Assembly (NCBI GenBank): GCA_035559335.1
Contig: DATMBH010000093.1
Coordinates: 1-17,175 of the forward strand
Direction of reading: 5' to 3'
Length of the DNA stretch: 17,175 bases
DNA from: DASXPG01 sp035559335
Lineage (GTDB): Bacteria; Gemmatimonadota; Gemmatimonadetes; Gemmatimonadales; JACORV01
The notes beneath the pieces were generated by a model. The model had not been told where the DNA came from. It saw nothing but the letters and a program-made list of their open reading frames with translations, and did no database searches. Position numbers and translations under genes: made by a program. Below are positions 1 through 7,405 of the stretch, one piece after another (the stretch's first letter is position 1; each line of letters opens with the position of its first letter).

Positions 1-402
1 GGCGCGGAACGCGTTAGGCTGGAGCGGGCATACGACCCGCGCGATCCGGTGATCATGGCCGACGCCGGCCGTCTCGAGCAGGCGGTGCTCAACCTCCTGA
101 CCAACGCGGTAGAGGCGATGCCGGGAGGCGGCACGCTGCGCGTAGCAACCGAAGCACGGGACGGCGAAGTCGCTCTCAGCGTACAAGACACCGGCGTTGG
201 GATCAGCGCCGAGAACCTGAACCGCATTCTGAAACCCTTTTTCTCGACCAAGCCGGGCGGAACCGGACTCGGGCTGCCACTGGTGGCGAGGGTGGTCGCT
301 GCCCACGGCGGGCAGTTGGACGTGGAGAGCGAGCCGGGTCGCGGCACCGTGTTCCACGTGCGGCTTCCGTCCAGGCCGCCCGGAACGGAGCAGCTGCCGT
401 GA
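1..402 (+). CDS. Sensor histidine kinase, C-terminal part (NtrB-like), truncated by window edge
   Basis: Only the catalytic ATP-binding (HATPase_c) domain lies in the window; the frame is open from base 1, so the start, any sensor domain and the phospho-acceptor histidine are off the left edge. The visible 133 residues hold the N box (EQAVLNLLTNAVEAM), G1 box (DTGVGI), F box (KPFFSTK) and G2 box (GTGLGLPL), in the usual order and spacing. It would phosphorylate the receiver domain of the next gene, whose GTG start overlaps this TGA by 4 nt (GTGA, 399-402), so the two are probably translationally coupled. The signal it senses cannot be judged. An ATG at 49 lies inside the domain and is not a credible start. 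Confidence 0.93.
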   Translation, partial: GAERVRLERAYDPRDPVIMADAGRLEQAVLNLLTNAVEAMPGGGTLRVATEARDGEVALSVQDTGVGISAENLNRILKPFFSTKPGGTGLGLPLVARVVAAHGGQLDVESEPGRGTVFHVRLPSRPPGTEQLP

Positions 403-3400
403 AGGCCGACAGAATCCTGATCGTCGAGGACGATGCACTGCTTCGCAGCGTGCTCGCCGAGCGGCTCTCGCGGGAGGGCTACGACGTGGCCACCGCTGGG
501 ACACTGGCCGAAGCGCGGGCCTCGCTCGATGCGGCGCCGCCGGACCTGGTGTTCCTAGATCTGCGACTACCTGACGGTGAGGGCCTGGCGCTGCTCCGTG
601 AGGAGGCGACGCACCGCGACGCGGTGTGGGTTGTGATGACGGCGCACGGCACAGTGAGCGCTGCCGTCGAGGCGCTGAAGCTCGGCGCGCGGGACTTTCT
701 GGAGAAGCCGTTCACGCTCGAGCGTGCCCTGGCCACCGCGGCGCACGCCTTGGAGATGACCGTGCTGCGTCGCGAGGTGGCCGCGCTGCGCGAGCGCTCC
801 AGCATCGGCGGGTCCACGATCGTCGGAGAAGGGCCGGCGATGCAGCGAGTGTTCTCGCTGCTGCGCCGGCTGGCACCCACCGACACAACCGTCCTGATCG
901 AGGGCGAGAGCGGCACCGGGAAGGGCGCGACGGCGCAGGCGCTACACCGGTTAAGCAGTCGCACGCGCGGGCCGTTCCTCAACGTCACCTGCTCGGCGCT
1001 CCCGGAGACCCTGATGGAGTCGGAGCTGTTCGGGCACGAGAAGGGCGCCTTCACCGATGCCCGAACGGCGAAGCGGGGCCTGGTCGAGATGGCCGATGGG
1101 GGCACGCTGTTCCTGGACGAGATCGCAGAGCTGACGCCTGGGGTTCAGGCGAAGCTGCTGCGGTTCATCGAGGAGAAGACGTTCCGCAGGTTGGGAGGCA
1201 CGCGCGATCTGAGAGTTGACGTCAGGATTGTGGCGGCCACCAATCGCGACCTGGGCAGGGAAGTCTCGGCTGGGAGGTTTCGCGCCGACCTGTTCTACCG
1301 GCTCAGGGTGGTCCCCATAGTGCTGCCGCCACTGCGGGAACGGCCCGAAGACATCGTGCCGCTGGTCAAGCACTTCCTCGACCATTTCAACGGCGAGTTC
1401 GGTCGCAAGGTGCGCGAGGTGTCTCCTGAGGCGCTGGCCAGGATGCAGCGCTATTCGTGGCCCGGCAACGTGCGGGAGCTGCGCAACGTGATGGAGCGCG
1501 CGGTGCTGCTGGCCGAGGGCGAGACCATCGGCCTCGCCGAGCTGCCGCGCGAGCTGATGGTCGAATCACTCCCGGCGCCGTCCGGTCAGCTTGGCGCACT
1601 GGAGGAAGCCGAGCGCAGGCTGCTCGTCGAGGCTCTGGAGCGCGCCGGTGGCAACCAGTCGCGCGCCGCAATTGCGTTAGGTATCAGCCGGCACCAGATC
1701 AGGACTCGCATGAAGCGTTGGGGGCTGCTGGTTGCGGCCCTGCTTGCCGCGGCCGGTGTCGGTCCGATCCGCGCCCAGGCCTCCGCCGAGCTGCGCCAGA
1801 GCGCGCAGTGCGAGCGCTGCCACGGCGAGCGCGAGGTGCTCGCGCAGCGGGTGCCTGTGGGCTGGTCAGTGGACTCGCTGCTGGTCTCGCGCGAAGCGTT
1901 GCGCGGCACGGCGCACGAGGCCGTTCCGTGCATCCGGTGTCACCCGATTCCGGGGTTGCTGCCGCACCCGCAGGACCCGCGGGCCACGGTTCCCTGCGCA
2001 ACCTGCCACCAGGAGGCTGACTCCCTGTGGCGCGCCGGCCCGCACTACCAGCGCACGCCCGCTGCGGCGGGCGGCTCGCCAGCGCGCGATGGTGCGAGCT
2101 GCGTGAGCTGCCATGGTACCCACGGGGCGCTGCGCGCCCTGGAGCTGGAGTCTGGTTCAGGGCTGCGCCAGCTCACGGCACGGTGCGTCAGTTGCCATGG
2201 CGACCGGGTGCTGCCGCCGGGCGACGTGCACCGCGACCGCGTGAACTGCGCCTCGTGCCATGGCGCCCATATGATCCAGCCGGTGCGCGACCCGGCGACC
2301 AACGGCATTCCGTTAGGTGTTGCGGAGCGTTGCGCAGCGTGCCACGACTCGGTGGCAACCATGGCCCGGGTGGACGTGCACGGCCTGGCCGCCGCGGCCC
2401 AGGCGCGCGGCGAGCGCGCGATCCACGGTGACACCGCCGCTACCTGCGTCGCCTGCCACGGCGGGCACGGCATGCAGCCGGCCCGGAAGCTGGAGCGCGA
2501 GGTGGGCCTGGTGGAGCTATGTGGGTCGTGTCACCGCGCGGAGCGCGAGTCCTACGGCGACACGTACCACGGTCGGGCAACGCGTCTCGGTTACTTCCGC
2601 GCGGCGCGCTGCGACGACTGCCACACGGGACACCGGATCTTCCACTCGACCGACCCGCGGGCATCCACGCACGCCGAGGCGCTGAGCCGCACCTGTGGTC
2701 GCTGCCATCGCGCCGCGAGCCGGCCCAGCTTCGTGCAGTACCGCTCGCACGTGCGGCCTCAAAGCCCCGACGAGGGCCTCGCGATCTTCGGCACCTGGCT
2801 GTTCATGGACGTGCTGCTGTTCTCGGTGTTCACCGTGTTCGGCCTGCACACTGTGTTCTGGCTCAAGCGCCTGCTCGAGCTGCGCTGGCAGGAGCGCAGG
2901 CGACGCCTCGCCCTCGGCCTGCCGCCCCGAGAACAGCAGCGCGTGGCGCTCGACAGCGCCGACCGCGGAGAGGGACCGTACGTGTGGCGGTTCACACTCG
3001 CTCATCGCCTGGTCCACGGGATTTCGGTGGTGAGCTTCTTCGCGCTGGTCATCACCGGCCTTCCCCTGAGGTTCTCCTGCGCAGTGTGGGCGCCGGGGCT
3101 GATGGCGCTGTTGGGCGGCACCAGGGTGGCGGGCATCATTCATCGCGTCGCGGGCGCCATAACGGTGGGCTACTTCCTGTGGCACCTCGGCCAGCTGGCA
3201 GTGAGCTTCGCGCGCAGCAAAGACCGGAAGTCCATGCTGTGGGGCCCGGACTCCATGGTGCCACAGCCGCGCGACTTCCGGGACTTCCTCCAGATGTGGA
3301 AGTGGTTCTTCGGAAAGGCGCCATTTCCTAGGTTCGGCCGCTACGGATACAACGAGAAGTTCCACTACTTCGGCGCATTCTGGGGGATCGTGCTGCTCGG

Positions 3401-3806
3401 CGGCTCCGGGCTGGTGCGCTGGTTCCCAGGCGTGGCCACCGCGGTACTGCCGGGCTGGGCCTTCAACGTGGCGGCTATCCTCCACTCCGAGGAAGCCCTG
3501 CTCGCCGCCGGCTTCATGTTCCTGATTCACTTCTTCAACGTTCACATCCGGCCCGACAAGTTCCCGATGGACGGGGTCATGTTCACGGGCCGGGTGCGGG
3601 CCGGGGAGTTGCTGAGGGAGCGCGCCGGCATGGCCGAAGTGCTCGCCGATGTTTCTTCCCTGCCGGTCAGCAGGGCCGCGGTTCCGGATCTGCCAGCGCC
3701 GCCTCCGCCGCGCTGGATGACATACGTTGCCGCGGTGGGCGGCCTGGGAGCGCTAGCGGCGGGCCTGGTGATCGTAGGGATGGTCATGTGGGTGCAGCTA
3801 TGCTAA
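399..3806 (+). CDS. Fused NtrC-type sigma54 response regulator / 11-haem cytochrome c / cytochrome b membrane protein
   Basis: One uninterrupted frame of 1135 codons. Residues 1-120 are a receiver domain (acidic pair D11/D12, phospho-acceptor D54, T81, K103). Residues about 140-375 are a sigma54-type AAA+ domain with Walker A (GESGTGKG, 169-176), sigma54-contact loop GAFTDA (216-221; consensus GAFTGA) and Walker B (TLFLDE, about 236-241). Residues about 400-442 are a Fis-type helix-turn-helix. With no stop the frame runs into a signal-peptide-like helix (438-460), then 11 CXXCH haem sites, then six hydrophobic helices (about 795-825, 865-893, 911-935, 987-1010, 1023-1050, 1107-1135) with His-rich helices typical of dihaem cytochrome b (HydC/FdnI, CbcL type). 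The GTG start overlaps the kinase stop. Whether the cell makes the fusion, or a separate cytochrome from ATG 1710, is open; no stop close to the junction in any frame would release a free regulator. Confidence 0.85.
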   Translation: MKADRILIVEDDALLRSVLAERLSREGYDVATAGTLAEARASLDAAPPDLVFLDLRLPDGEGLALLREEATHRDAVWVVMTAHGTVSAAVEALKLGARDFLEKPFTLERALATAAHALEMTVLRREVAALRERSSIGGSTIVGEGPAMQRVFSLLRRLAPTDTTVLIEGESGTGKGATAQALHRLSSRTRGPFLNVTCSALPETLMESELFGHEKGAFTDARTAKRGLVEMADGGTLFLDEIAELTPGVQAKLLRFIEEKTFRRLGGTRDLRVDVRIVAATNRDLGREVSAGRFRADLFYRLRVVPIVLPPLRERPEDIVPLVKHFLDHFNGEFGRKVREVSPEALARMQRYSWPGNVRELRNVMERAVLLAEGETIGLAELPRELMVESLPAPSGQLGALEEAERRLLVEALERAGGNQSRAAIALGISRHQIRTRMKRWGLLVAALLAAAGVGPIRAQASAELRQSAQCERCHGEREVLAQRVPVGWSVDSLLVSREALRGTAHEAVPCIRCHPIPGLLPHPQDPRATVPCATCHQEADSLWRAGPHYQRTPAAAGGSPARDGASCVSCHGTHGALRALELESGSGLRQLTARCVSCHGDRVLPPGDVHRDRVNCASCHGAHMIQPVRDPATNGIPLGVAERCAACHDSVATMARVDVHGLAAAAQARGERAIHGDTAATCVACHGGHGMQPARKLEREVGLVELCGSCHRAERESYGDTYHGRATRLGYFRAARCDDCHTGHRIFHSTDPRASTHAEALSRTCGRCHRAASRPSFVQYRSHVRPQSPDEGLAIFGTWLFMDVLLFSVFTVFGLHTVFWLKRLLELRWQERRRRLALGLPPREQQRVALDSADRGEGPYVWRFTLAHRLVHGISVVSFFALVITGLPLRFSCAVWAPGLMALLGGTRVAGIIHRVAGAITVGYFLWHLGQLAVSFARSKDRKSMLWGPDSMVPQPRDFRDFLQMWKWFFGKAPFPRFGRYGYNEKFHYFGAFWGIVLLGGSGLVRWFPGVATAVLPGWAFNVAAILHSEEALLAAGFMFLIHFFNVHIRPDKFPMDGVMFTGRVRAGELLRERAGMAEVLADVSSLPVSRAAVPDLPAPPPPRWMTYVAAVGGLGALAAGLVIVGMVMWVQLC
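1701..1712 (+). promoter_or_regulatory. Internal ribosome binding site and ATG inside the regulator frame
   Basis: AGGA at 1701-1704, five-base spacer, ATG at 1710-1712. It lies in the codons for the end of the recognition helix of the helix-turn-helix, so the same bases serve as DNA-binding domain and as initiation site for the exported cytochrome. AGGA is a moderate Shine-Dalgarno match that could occur by chance; its coincidence with a signal-peptide start is what gives it weight. Confidence 0.5.
1710..3806 (+). CDS. Alternative product: CbcL-like 11-haem cytochrome c / cytochrome b from an internal start
   Basis: An ATG at 1710, in frame with the upstream regulator, begins a textbook signal peptide: MKRWGLL n-region, an Ala/Leu core and an AQA cleavage site. 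A Shine-Dalgarno-like AGGA at 1701-1704 sits 5 nt upstream. The 698-residue product would be exported, with 11 CXXCH sites (CERCH, CIRCH, CATCH, CVSCH, CVSCH, CASCH, CAACH, CVACH, CGSCH, CDDCH, CGRCH) in the periplasm and a six-helix cytochrome b domain in the inner membrane. The paralogue immediately downstream is this architecture without a regulator, which supports it as a complete functional unit. Expected role by family: oxidise quinol at the b haems and pass electrons to the c haems and on to periplasmic carriers. It is listed beside the fused reading because both share every codon from here on. Confidence 0.7.
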   Translation: MKRWGLLVAALLAAAGVGPIRAQASAELRQSAQCERCHGEREVLAQRVPVGWSVDSLLVSREALRGTAHEAVPCIRCHPIPGLLPHPQDPRATVPCATCHQEADSLWRAGPHYQRTPAAAGGSPARDGASCVSCHGTHGALRALELESGSGLRQLTARCVSCHGDRVLPPGDVHRDRVNCASCHGAHMIQPVRDPATNGIPLGVAERCAACHDSVATMARVDVHGLAAAAQARGERAIHGDTAATCVACHGGHGMQPARKLEREVGLVELCGSCHRAERESYGDTYHGRATRLGYFRAARCDDCHTGHRIFHSTDPRASTHAEALSRTCGRCHRAASRPSFVQYRSHVRPQSPDEGLAIFGTWLFMDVLLFSVFTVFGLHTVFWLKRLLELRWQERRRRLALGLPPREQQRVALDSADRGEGPYVWRFTLAHRLVHGISVVSFFALVITGLPLRFSCAVWAPGLMALLGGTRVAGIIHRVAGAITVGYFLWHLGQLAVSFARSKDRKSMLWGPDSMVPQPRDFRDFLQMWKWFFGKAPFPRFGRYGYNEKFHYFGAFWGIVLLGGSGLVRWFPGVATAVLPGWAFNVAAILHSEEALLAAGFMFLIHFFNVHIRPDKFPMDGVMFTGRVRAGELLRERAGMAEVLADVSSLPVSRAAVPDLPAPPPPRWMTYVAAVGGLGALAAGLVIVGMVMWVQLC

Positions 3807-5848
3807 TGCGCCCAACGCTCCCGGCGCTGATCTTCCTGGCGCTTTCGGGCGCACCGCTGCGCGCGCAGGCGCCGCAGCAGTGTGGCCGCTGTCACAGCAG
3901 CCGCGAGTTCCTGCTCCAGGTGGCGCACGAGGGAAGGGTAGGCGATGACCTCGTCGTTACCCGCGCGAACCTGACTGGCGGACCGCACGCGAATGTGGCG
4001 TGTGCGTCTTGTCACCTCGGGGTGCAATCCTACCCGCACGAACCACTGTCGGCGCGGACCGTCGAGTGCAGCCGCTGCCACGCCGCGGTCGATTCGGCGT
4101 GGCGCCGCGGGGTGCACCGCCCGGCTACCCCCGATTCGGCAGCCGCCTCGTGCGTTGACTGCCACGGCGGGCACGAGGTGGCGCGTTCCGGCTTTCTACC
4201 CACGGCCGAGGGGCGCGCGCTGATGCGGGCGGCGTGCCTGCGGTGCCACGAGCAGGCGGTGCGGACCGCGGGCCTGGACGTGCACGCCGATTCGATCGCG
4301 TGCACGCGGTGCCACGGCGATCACGATATGAGACCGGTGCCGGACCACGCGACGAGGTTCATTGACGTCGCGCTGGCCCGCGCCTGCTCCCAGTGCCACC
4401 GGGACGTCGCGGCGACGTATTGGAGAGACTCGCACGGCGCCGCGGCCTCCCGACAGGCTGCCGGCGAAGCGCCCATCGGTCCGGAGCCAGCGGCGACCTG
4501 CGTTTCCTGCCATGGCGAACACGGCATCCGCCGCGCTGCGGATCCCGCTTGGCGCTTCGCGGTGGCCGACGCCTGCATGCGCTGCCATGAGGATTACGGC
4601 AACACCTTCAGGGATAGCTACCACGGCCAGGCTTCGAGGGTGGGCTCGCTCGAAGCGGCCGAATGCGCGGACTGCCACACTGCCCACTCGGTGCTGCCTC
4701 GCACCGATTCGAGCTCGTCGGTGTCGCCGGCCAACCGCCTGGCTACCTGCCGCAACTGCCACACCGGGGCCAGCGCTAACTTCGCCGGCTATCAGCCACA
4801 CGCGGATCCGACGGACCGGGCCGCCAACCCCTTGCTGTTCTACGTGTGGGCGTTCATGACGACGGTGCTGTTCGGGACGATGGTCGTGTGGGGCACGCAC
4901 ACGCTGCTGTGGTACCGGCGCTCGTGGCAGGACCGCAAGGCACGCCTTGCCGCTGCGCCGCGCCGCAGCACGCGGCCACGGGTCCCGATGGACGCGGCGC
5001 TGCGCGGCCACGGGCCGTTCGTGTGGCGGTTCGGTGCGGTGTTCCGGATCATACACGCGCTGATAGTCGCCACCTTCTTCGTGCTGGTGATAACCGGCTT
5101 GCCGCTGCGGTTCAGCTGCGCCGCGTGGGCGCCGGGACTGGCGAGGCTGCTGGGAGGCGTGGAGACCGCCGGCTTGATCCACCGCATCGCGGGCGGGTTC
5201 GTATTCGGCTACTTCGCGCTGTACGCCGCGCACGTAACCCTGAGGCTGGTTCGCGCCCGGGATTTGCGGGCCGCCCTCACCGGGCCGGATTCGATCCTGT
5301 TCTCCATGCGCGACGTGCGTGACATCGTGGCCATGGTGAAGTGGTTCCTGCGCAAGGGGCCGCGGCCGCGGTTCGGGCGCTACAGCTACATGGAGAAGTT
5401 CGACTACTTCGCCGAGCTGTGGGGCGTTGGGGTGATCGGTTTCACGGGACTGATGCTGTGGATGCCGAAGCTGTTCGCGAACATCTTCCCCGGAATCCTG
5501 TTCAACGTGGCGATCATCGTCCACTCATACGAGGCGATGATTGCCACGGCGTTCATCTTCATGATCCACTTCTTCAACGTGCACCTGCGACCGGACAAAT
5601 GGCCGCTGGATGCAGTCATGTTCCACGGCCGCGCAACGATGCACTACATGGAAGAGGAACACCCCGAGCTGGCGGAGCGCCTGAAGCCACAGATCGAGGG
5701 CATGCCAACCAGTGCCCGCGCGGTCACCGACGCGCCCGCTCCGCCGCCATCCGGTGCCATGAGCGTGTTCGCCGCCGTTACCGGCCTGATGCTGCTCGGA
5801 GTGGGCCTCGGACTGATCGGGCTCATCTTGTGGGGGTCGCTCTGTTAG
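3800..5848 (+). CDS. CbcL-like 11-haem cytochrome c / cytochrome b membrane protein (paralogue of the preceding one)
   Basis: 682 residues from ATG 3800. The N-terminus is a signal peptide with cleavage near AQA. Eleven CXXCH sites follow (CGRCH, CASCH, CSRCH, CVDCH, CLRCH, CTRCH, CSQCH, CVSCH, CMRCH, CADCH, CRNCH), then six hydrophobic helices at about 344-370, 414-440, 459-485, 534-556, 568-595 and 654-682. Haem order, the YHG segment ahead of haem 10, the helix motif ITGLPLRFSCA, the segment FNVH[IL]RPDK and a C-terminal Leu-Cys match the upstream protein, so this is a tandem duplication that has since diverged. Predicted role: inner-membrane quinol oxidation feeding periplasmic c haems. 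ATG 3806 (TAATG with the previous stop) is an equally possible start; GTG 3788 is less likely. Confidence 0.88.
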   Translation: MLMRPTLPALIFLALSGAPLRAQAPQQCGRCHSSREFLLQVAHEGRVGDDLVVTRANLTGGPHANVACASCHLGVQSYPHEPLSARTVECSRCHAAVDSAWRRGVHRPATPDSAAASCVDCHGGHEVARSGFLPTAEGRALMRAACLRCHEQAVRTAGLDVHADSIACTRCHGDHDMRPVPDHATRFIDVALARACSQCHRDVAATYWRDSHGAAASRQAAGEAPIGPEPAATCVSCHGEHGIRRAADPAWRFAVADACMRCHEDYGNTFRDSYHGQASRVGSLEAAECADCHTAHSVLPRTDSSSSVSPANRLATCRNCHTGASANFAGYQPHADPTDRAANPLLFYVWAFMTTVLFGTMVVWGTHTLLWYRRSWQDRKARLAAAPRRSTRPRVPMDAALRGHGPFVWRFGAVFRIIHALIVATFFVLVITGLPLRFSCAAWAPGLARLLGGVETAGLIHRIAGGFVFGYFALYAAHVTLRLVRARDLRAALTGPDSILFSMRDVRDIVAMVKWFLRKGPRPRFGRYSYMEKFDYFAELWGVGVIGFTGLMLWMPKLFANIFPGILFNVAIIVHSYEAMIATAFIFMIHFFNVHLRPDKWPLDAVMFHGRATMHYMEEEHPELAERLKPQIEGMPTSARAVTDAPAPPPSGAMSVFAAVTGLMLLGVGLGLIGLILWGSLC

Positions 5849-7275
5849 GCGCGCGCGGGTGGGCACTGCTTGCGCTGGCGTGCGCGCTGAGCGCTTGCGA
5901 CGGGCGGTCCGGGCCCCACGACCGAATCGCCTGCGTGGGCTGCCACAGGGAGGGAGTAGCGCCCTCGCGTAGGTCCGGGGTTCCGGACGCCGCTTGCACC
6001 GCATCGGGATGTCACACAACGGGCGGACCTCAGCGCGTGCGCGCCGCGATGGTCGCCTTCCGCCATGTCAGCCACGGCGCCGACAGTGGCGACGCAGTGC
6101 CGTGCGCGTCGTGCCACACGCACGTGCCTGACTCGCTCATCCTGCGCGCGGGCACCGCCGCATGCGCGCTGTGCCACTCGAACCAGGTTTCCGGCCGCTC
6201 GGACCGCGGGTGTACGATGTGCCATATCAACCCGCAGCACACTCGGGCCACCAGCCAGGGCGTCCAGCTGCCCCACGCTGTCCTCCGCGACGCGAGGGTC
6301 TCGTGCACCCGCTGCCACTACCGGCTAAGCTCGGGCACCACGGCGGTATCCAGGGAGCGGTGCGCATCGTGCCACCACAGGCGCGAACTGGCCCGTGCCG
6401 ACAGCGTGCTGCGGGCGGACACCACGCATGCCGCTCACCGCACCGTTGCCTGCACGGCGTGCCACGAGCCGATTGTGCACCGGGTCGTCGCGATGAGTTC
6501 GTCGGTGAAACTCGAGTGCCTGACGTGCCACTCGCTGCGCCACTCTCCGCCGGTCCCGGCCGCTGACAGCGTGCCCGACTCCAGCTGCGCCACCTGCCAC
6601 GAGAGGGTCCACCAGGAAGAGCAGCGGCTGGTGCTGGGCCTGCTGCCGGGCGATTCGATGCGCCCCAGCTCGATGTTCATGGGCGGCGTCACCTGCCGCA
6701 GCTGTCACGTTGCGGAAGACCGGCCGCCGCCGGCCCCTGGCGCCTCGCTGCGCGGCACTCCCGCAGCCTGCACCGGTTGCCACGGTGGCGCCTGGAGCGG
6801 GATTCTGAGCCGCTGGCGCCGGGGCTACGTAAGGCGACGCGACGCGGTGAATAGCTGGCTCGCCACCGCGCAGCGCGAGCTGAGTGACGCCAGCCCCGCC
6901 AGCGCTGCTCGGAAACTGCAAGAGGCGCGCAGCCTGATGGACTTCGTGGACCGCGCCGGTCCGCTCCATAACCTCGCCATGAGCGACCGGCTGATGCGAC
7001 GCGCGGTTACCCTGGGTGCCGAAGCCTATCGATCAGCGCAGCGGGCCGTTCCCCCGAGGCCGCAGCTCGGGCCGCCCGTCCTGGACGGCACCTGTATCTC
7101 GTGTCACTACGGAGTGGAGGAGGCGCCACTTGGCGTGGACACCACCACCGGCCGCACGCCTACCCACGCCGACCACCTGTTTCGCGGCGGACTGTCGTGC
7201 GAGTCCTGCCACGCGGTCGGCGCCGCGCCGCCTGGTTTCGCCGGCCGCGACTGGGAGCGGCTGAGAAGGGAGTAG
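5830..7275 (+). CDS. Multihaem cytochrome c lipoprotein, 14 haem sites
   Basis: 481 residues from GTG 5830, which overlaps the upstream gene by 19 nt. The start was chosen because it gives a short hydrophobic leader ending in a lipobox (LSAC, Cys at residue 23); upstream codons in this frame lie under the cytochrome b gene. There are 13 CXXCH sites plus one CX4CH (CTASGCH, second site). Between haem sites 12 and 13 lies a haem-free segment of about 100 residues, rich in Arg, Ala and Leu and probably helical, with the motif GPLHNLA; it recalls the helical region of the nitrite reductase/hydroxylamine oxidoreductase superfamily, though only weakly. It would be a lipid-anchored electron carrier or terminal cytochrome taking electrons from the two b/c proteins. 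Which membrane carries the lipid cannot be decided here. Confidence 0.87.
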   Translation: MGVALLGARGWALLALACALSACDGRSGPHDRIACVGCHREGVAPSRRSGVPDAACTASGCHTTGGPQRVRAAMVAFRHVSHGADSGDAVPCASCHTHVPDSLILRAGTAACALCHSNQVSGRSDRGCTMCHINPQHTRATSQGVQLPHAVLRDARVSCTRCHYRLSSGTTAVSRERCASCHHRRELARADSVLRADTTHAAHRTVACTACHEPIVHRVVAMSSSVKLECLTCHSLRHSPPVPAADSVPDSSCATCHERVHQEEQRLVLGLLPGDSMRPSSMFMGGVTCRSCHVAEDRPPPAPGASLRGTPAACTGCHGGAWSGILSRWRRGYVRRRDAVNSWLATAQRELSDASPASAARKLQEARSLMDFVDRAGPLHNLAMSDRLMRRAVTLGAEAYRSAQRAVPPRPQLGPPVLDGTCISCHYGVEEAPLGVDTTTGRTPTHADHLFRGGLSCESCHAVGAAPPGFAGRDWERLRRE

Positions 7276-7353
7276 GGCGCAGGGCAGAGGTTTCCTCGCT
7301 GCCCGCTCCCCGGTTCCTGCGTTTCTCCCTCTAGCCCGCACCCCGTAGCCCTC
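7265..7353 (+). repeat. Degenerate 7-bp-period repeat, G-rich arm then C-rich arm
   Basis: Successive heptads read gaaggga, gtagggc, gcagggc, agaggtt (7265-7292) and later agcccgc, accccgt, agccctc (7333-7353). The stop codon TAG (7273-7275) of the cytochrome gene falls inside the gtagggc unit. The G-rich arm precedes the C-rich arm, so the transcript could fold back on itself. The same layout recurs after argG, after argH and near 11600. Confidence 0.55.
7282..7304 (+). terminator. Stem-loop directly after the cytochrome operon
   Basis: GGGCAG (7282-7287) pairs with CTGCCC (7299-7304); an inner AGG/CCT pair closes a TTT loop with a 2-nt bulge. It begins 7 nt after the stop codon of the 14-haem gene. 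There is no T-tract, so it is at best a weak intrinsic terminator or an mRNA-end stabiliser. Confidence 0.3.
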
Positions 7354-7395
7354 GTATATTTATCCGCCCTATTGAATAATCTCTCAGACAGGAGG
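7351..7395 (+). promoter_or_regulatory. AT-rich promoter-like stretch and ribosome binding site before argG
   Basis: The only clearly AT-rich stretch in the spacer (7355-7380) contains TATATT (7355-7360) and TTGAATAAT (7372-7380). AGGAGG at 7390-7395 lies 10 nt before the argG ATG, with a second GGAG touching the start. No convincing -35 box is visible, so the promoter call is tentative; the ribosome binding site is firm. I see no arginine operator that I can support. Confidence 0.4.
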
Positions 7396-7405
7396 ACCGG
7401 CGGAG

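Noticed and set aside
1710..1760. Programmed frameshift at the run of five Gs (about 1719-1723) to release a free regulator
   Set aside because: Both alternative frames stay open for about 300-400 nt beyond, so a shift would not end the regulator near its natural C-terminus.
2517..3545. Long - strand open frame under the first b/c cytochrome
   Set aside because: Low-complexity Ala/Arg/Glu/His composition mirroring the other strand, no domain, no ribosome binding site; it is a GC-driven shadow of a clear gene.
4196..5524. Long - strand open frame (442 codons) under the second b/c cytochrome
   Set aside because: Same reasons; the opposite strand encodes haem motifs and membrane helices throughout.
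5341..5829. 163-codon upstream extension of the 14-haem lipoprotein frame
   Set aside because: It is antiphase to the cytochrome b gene and would place the lipobox in mid-protein.
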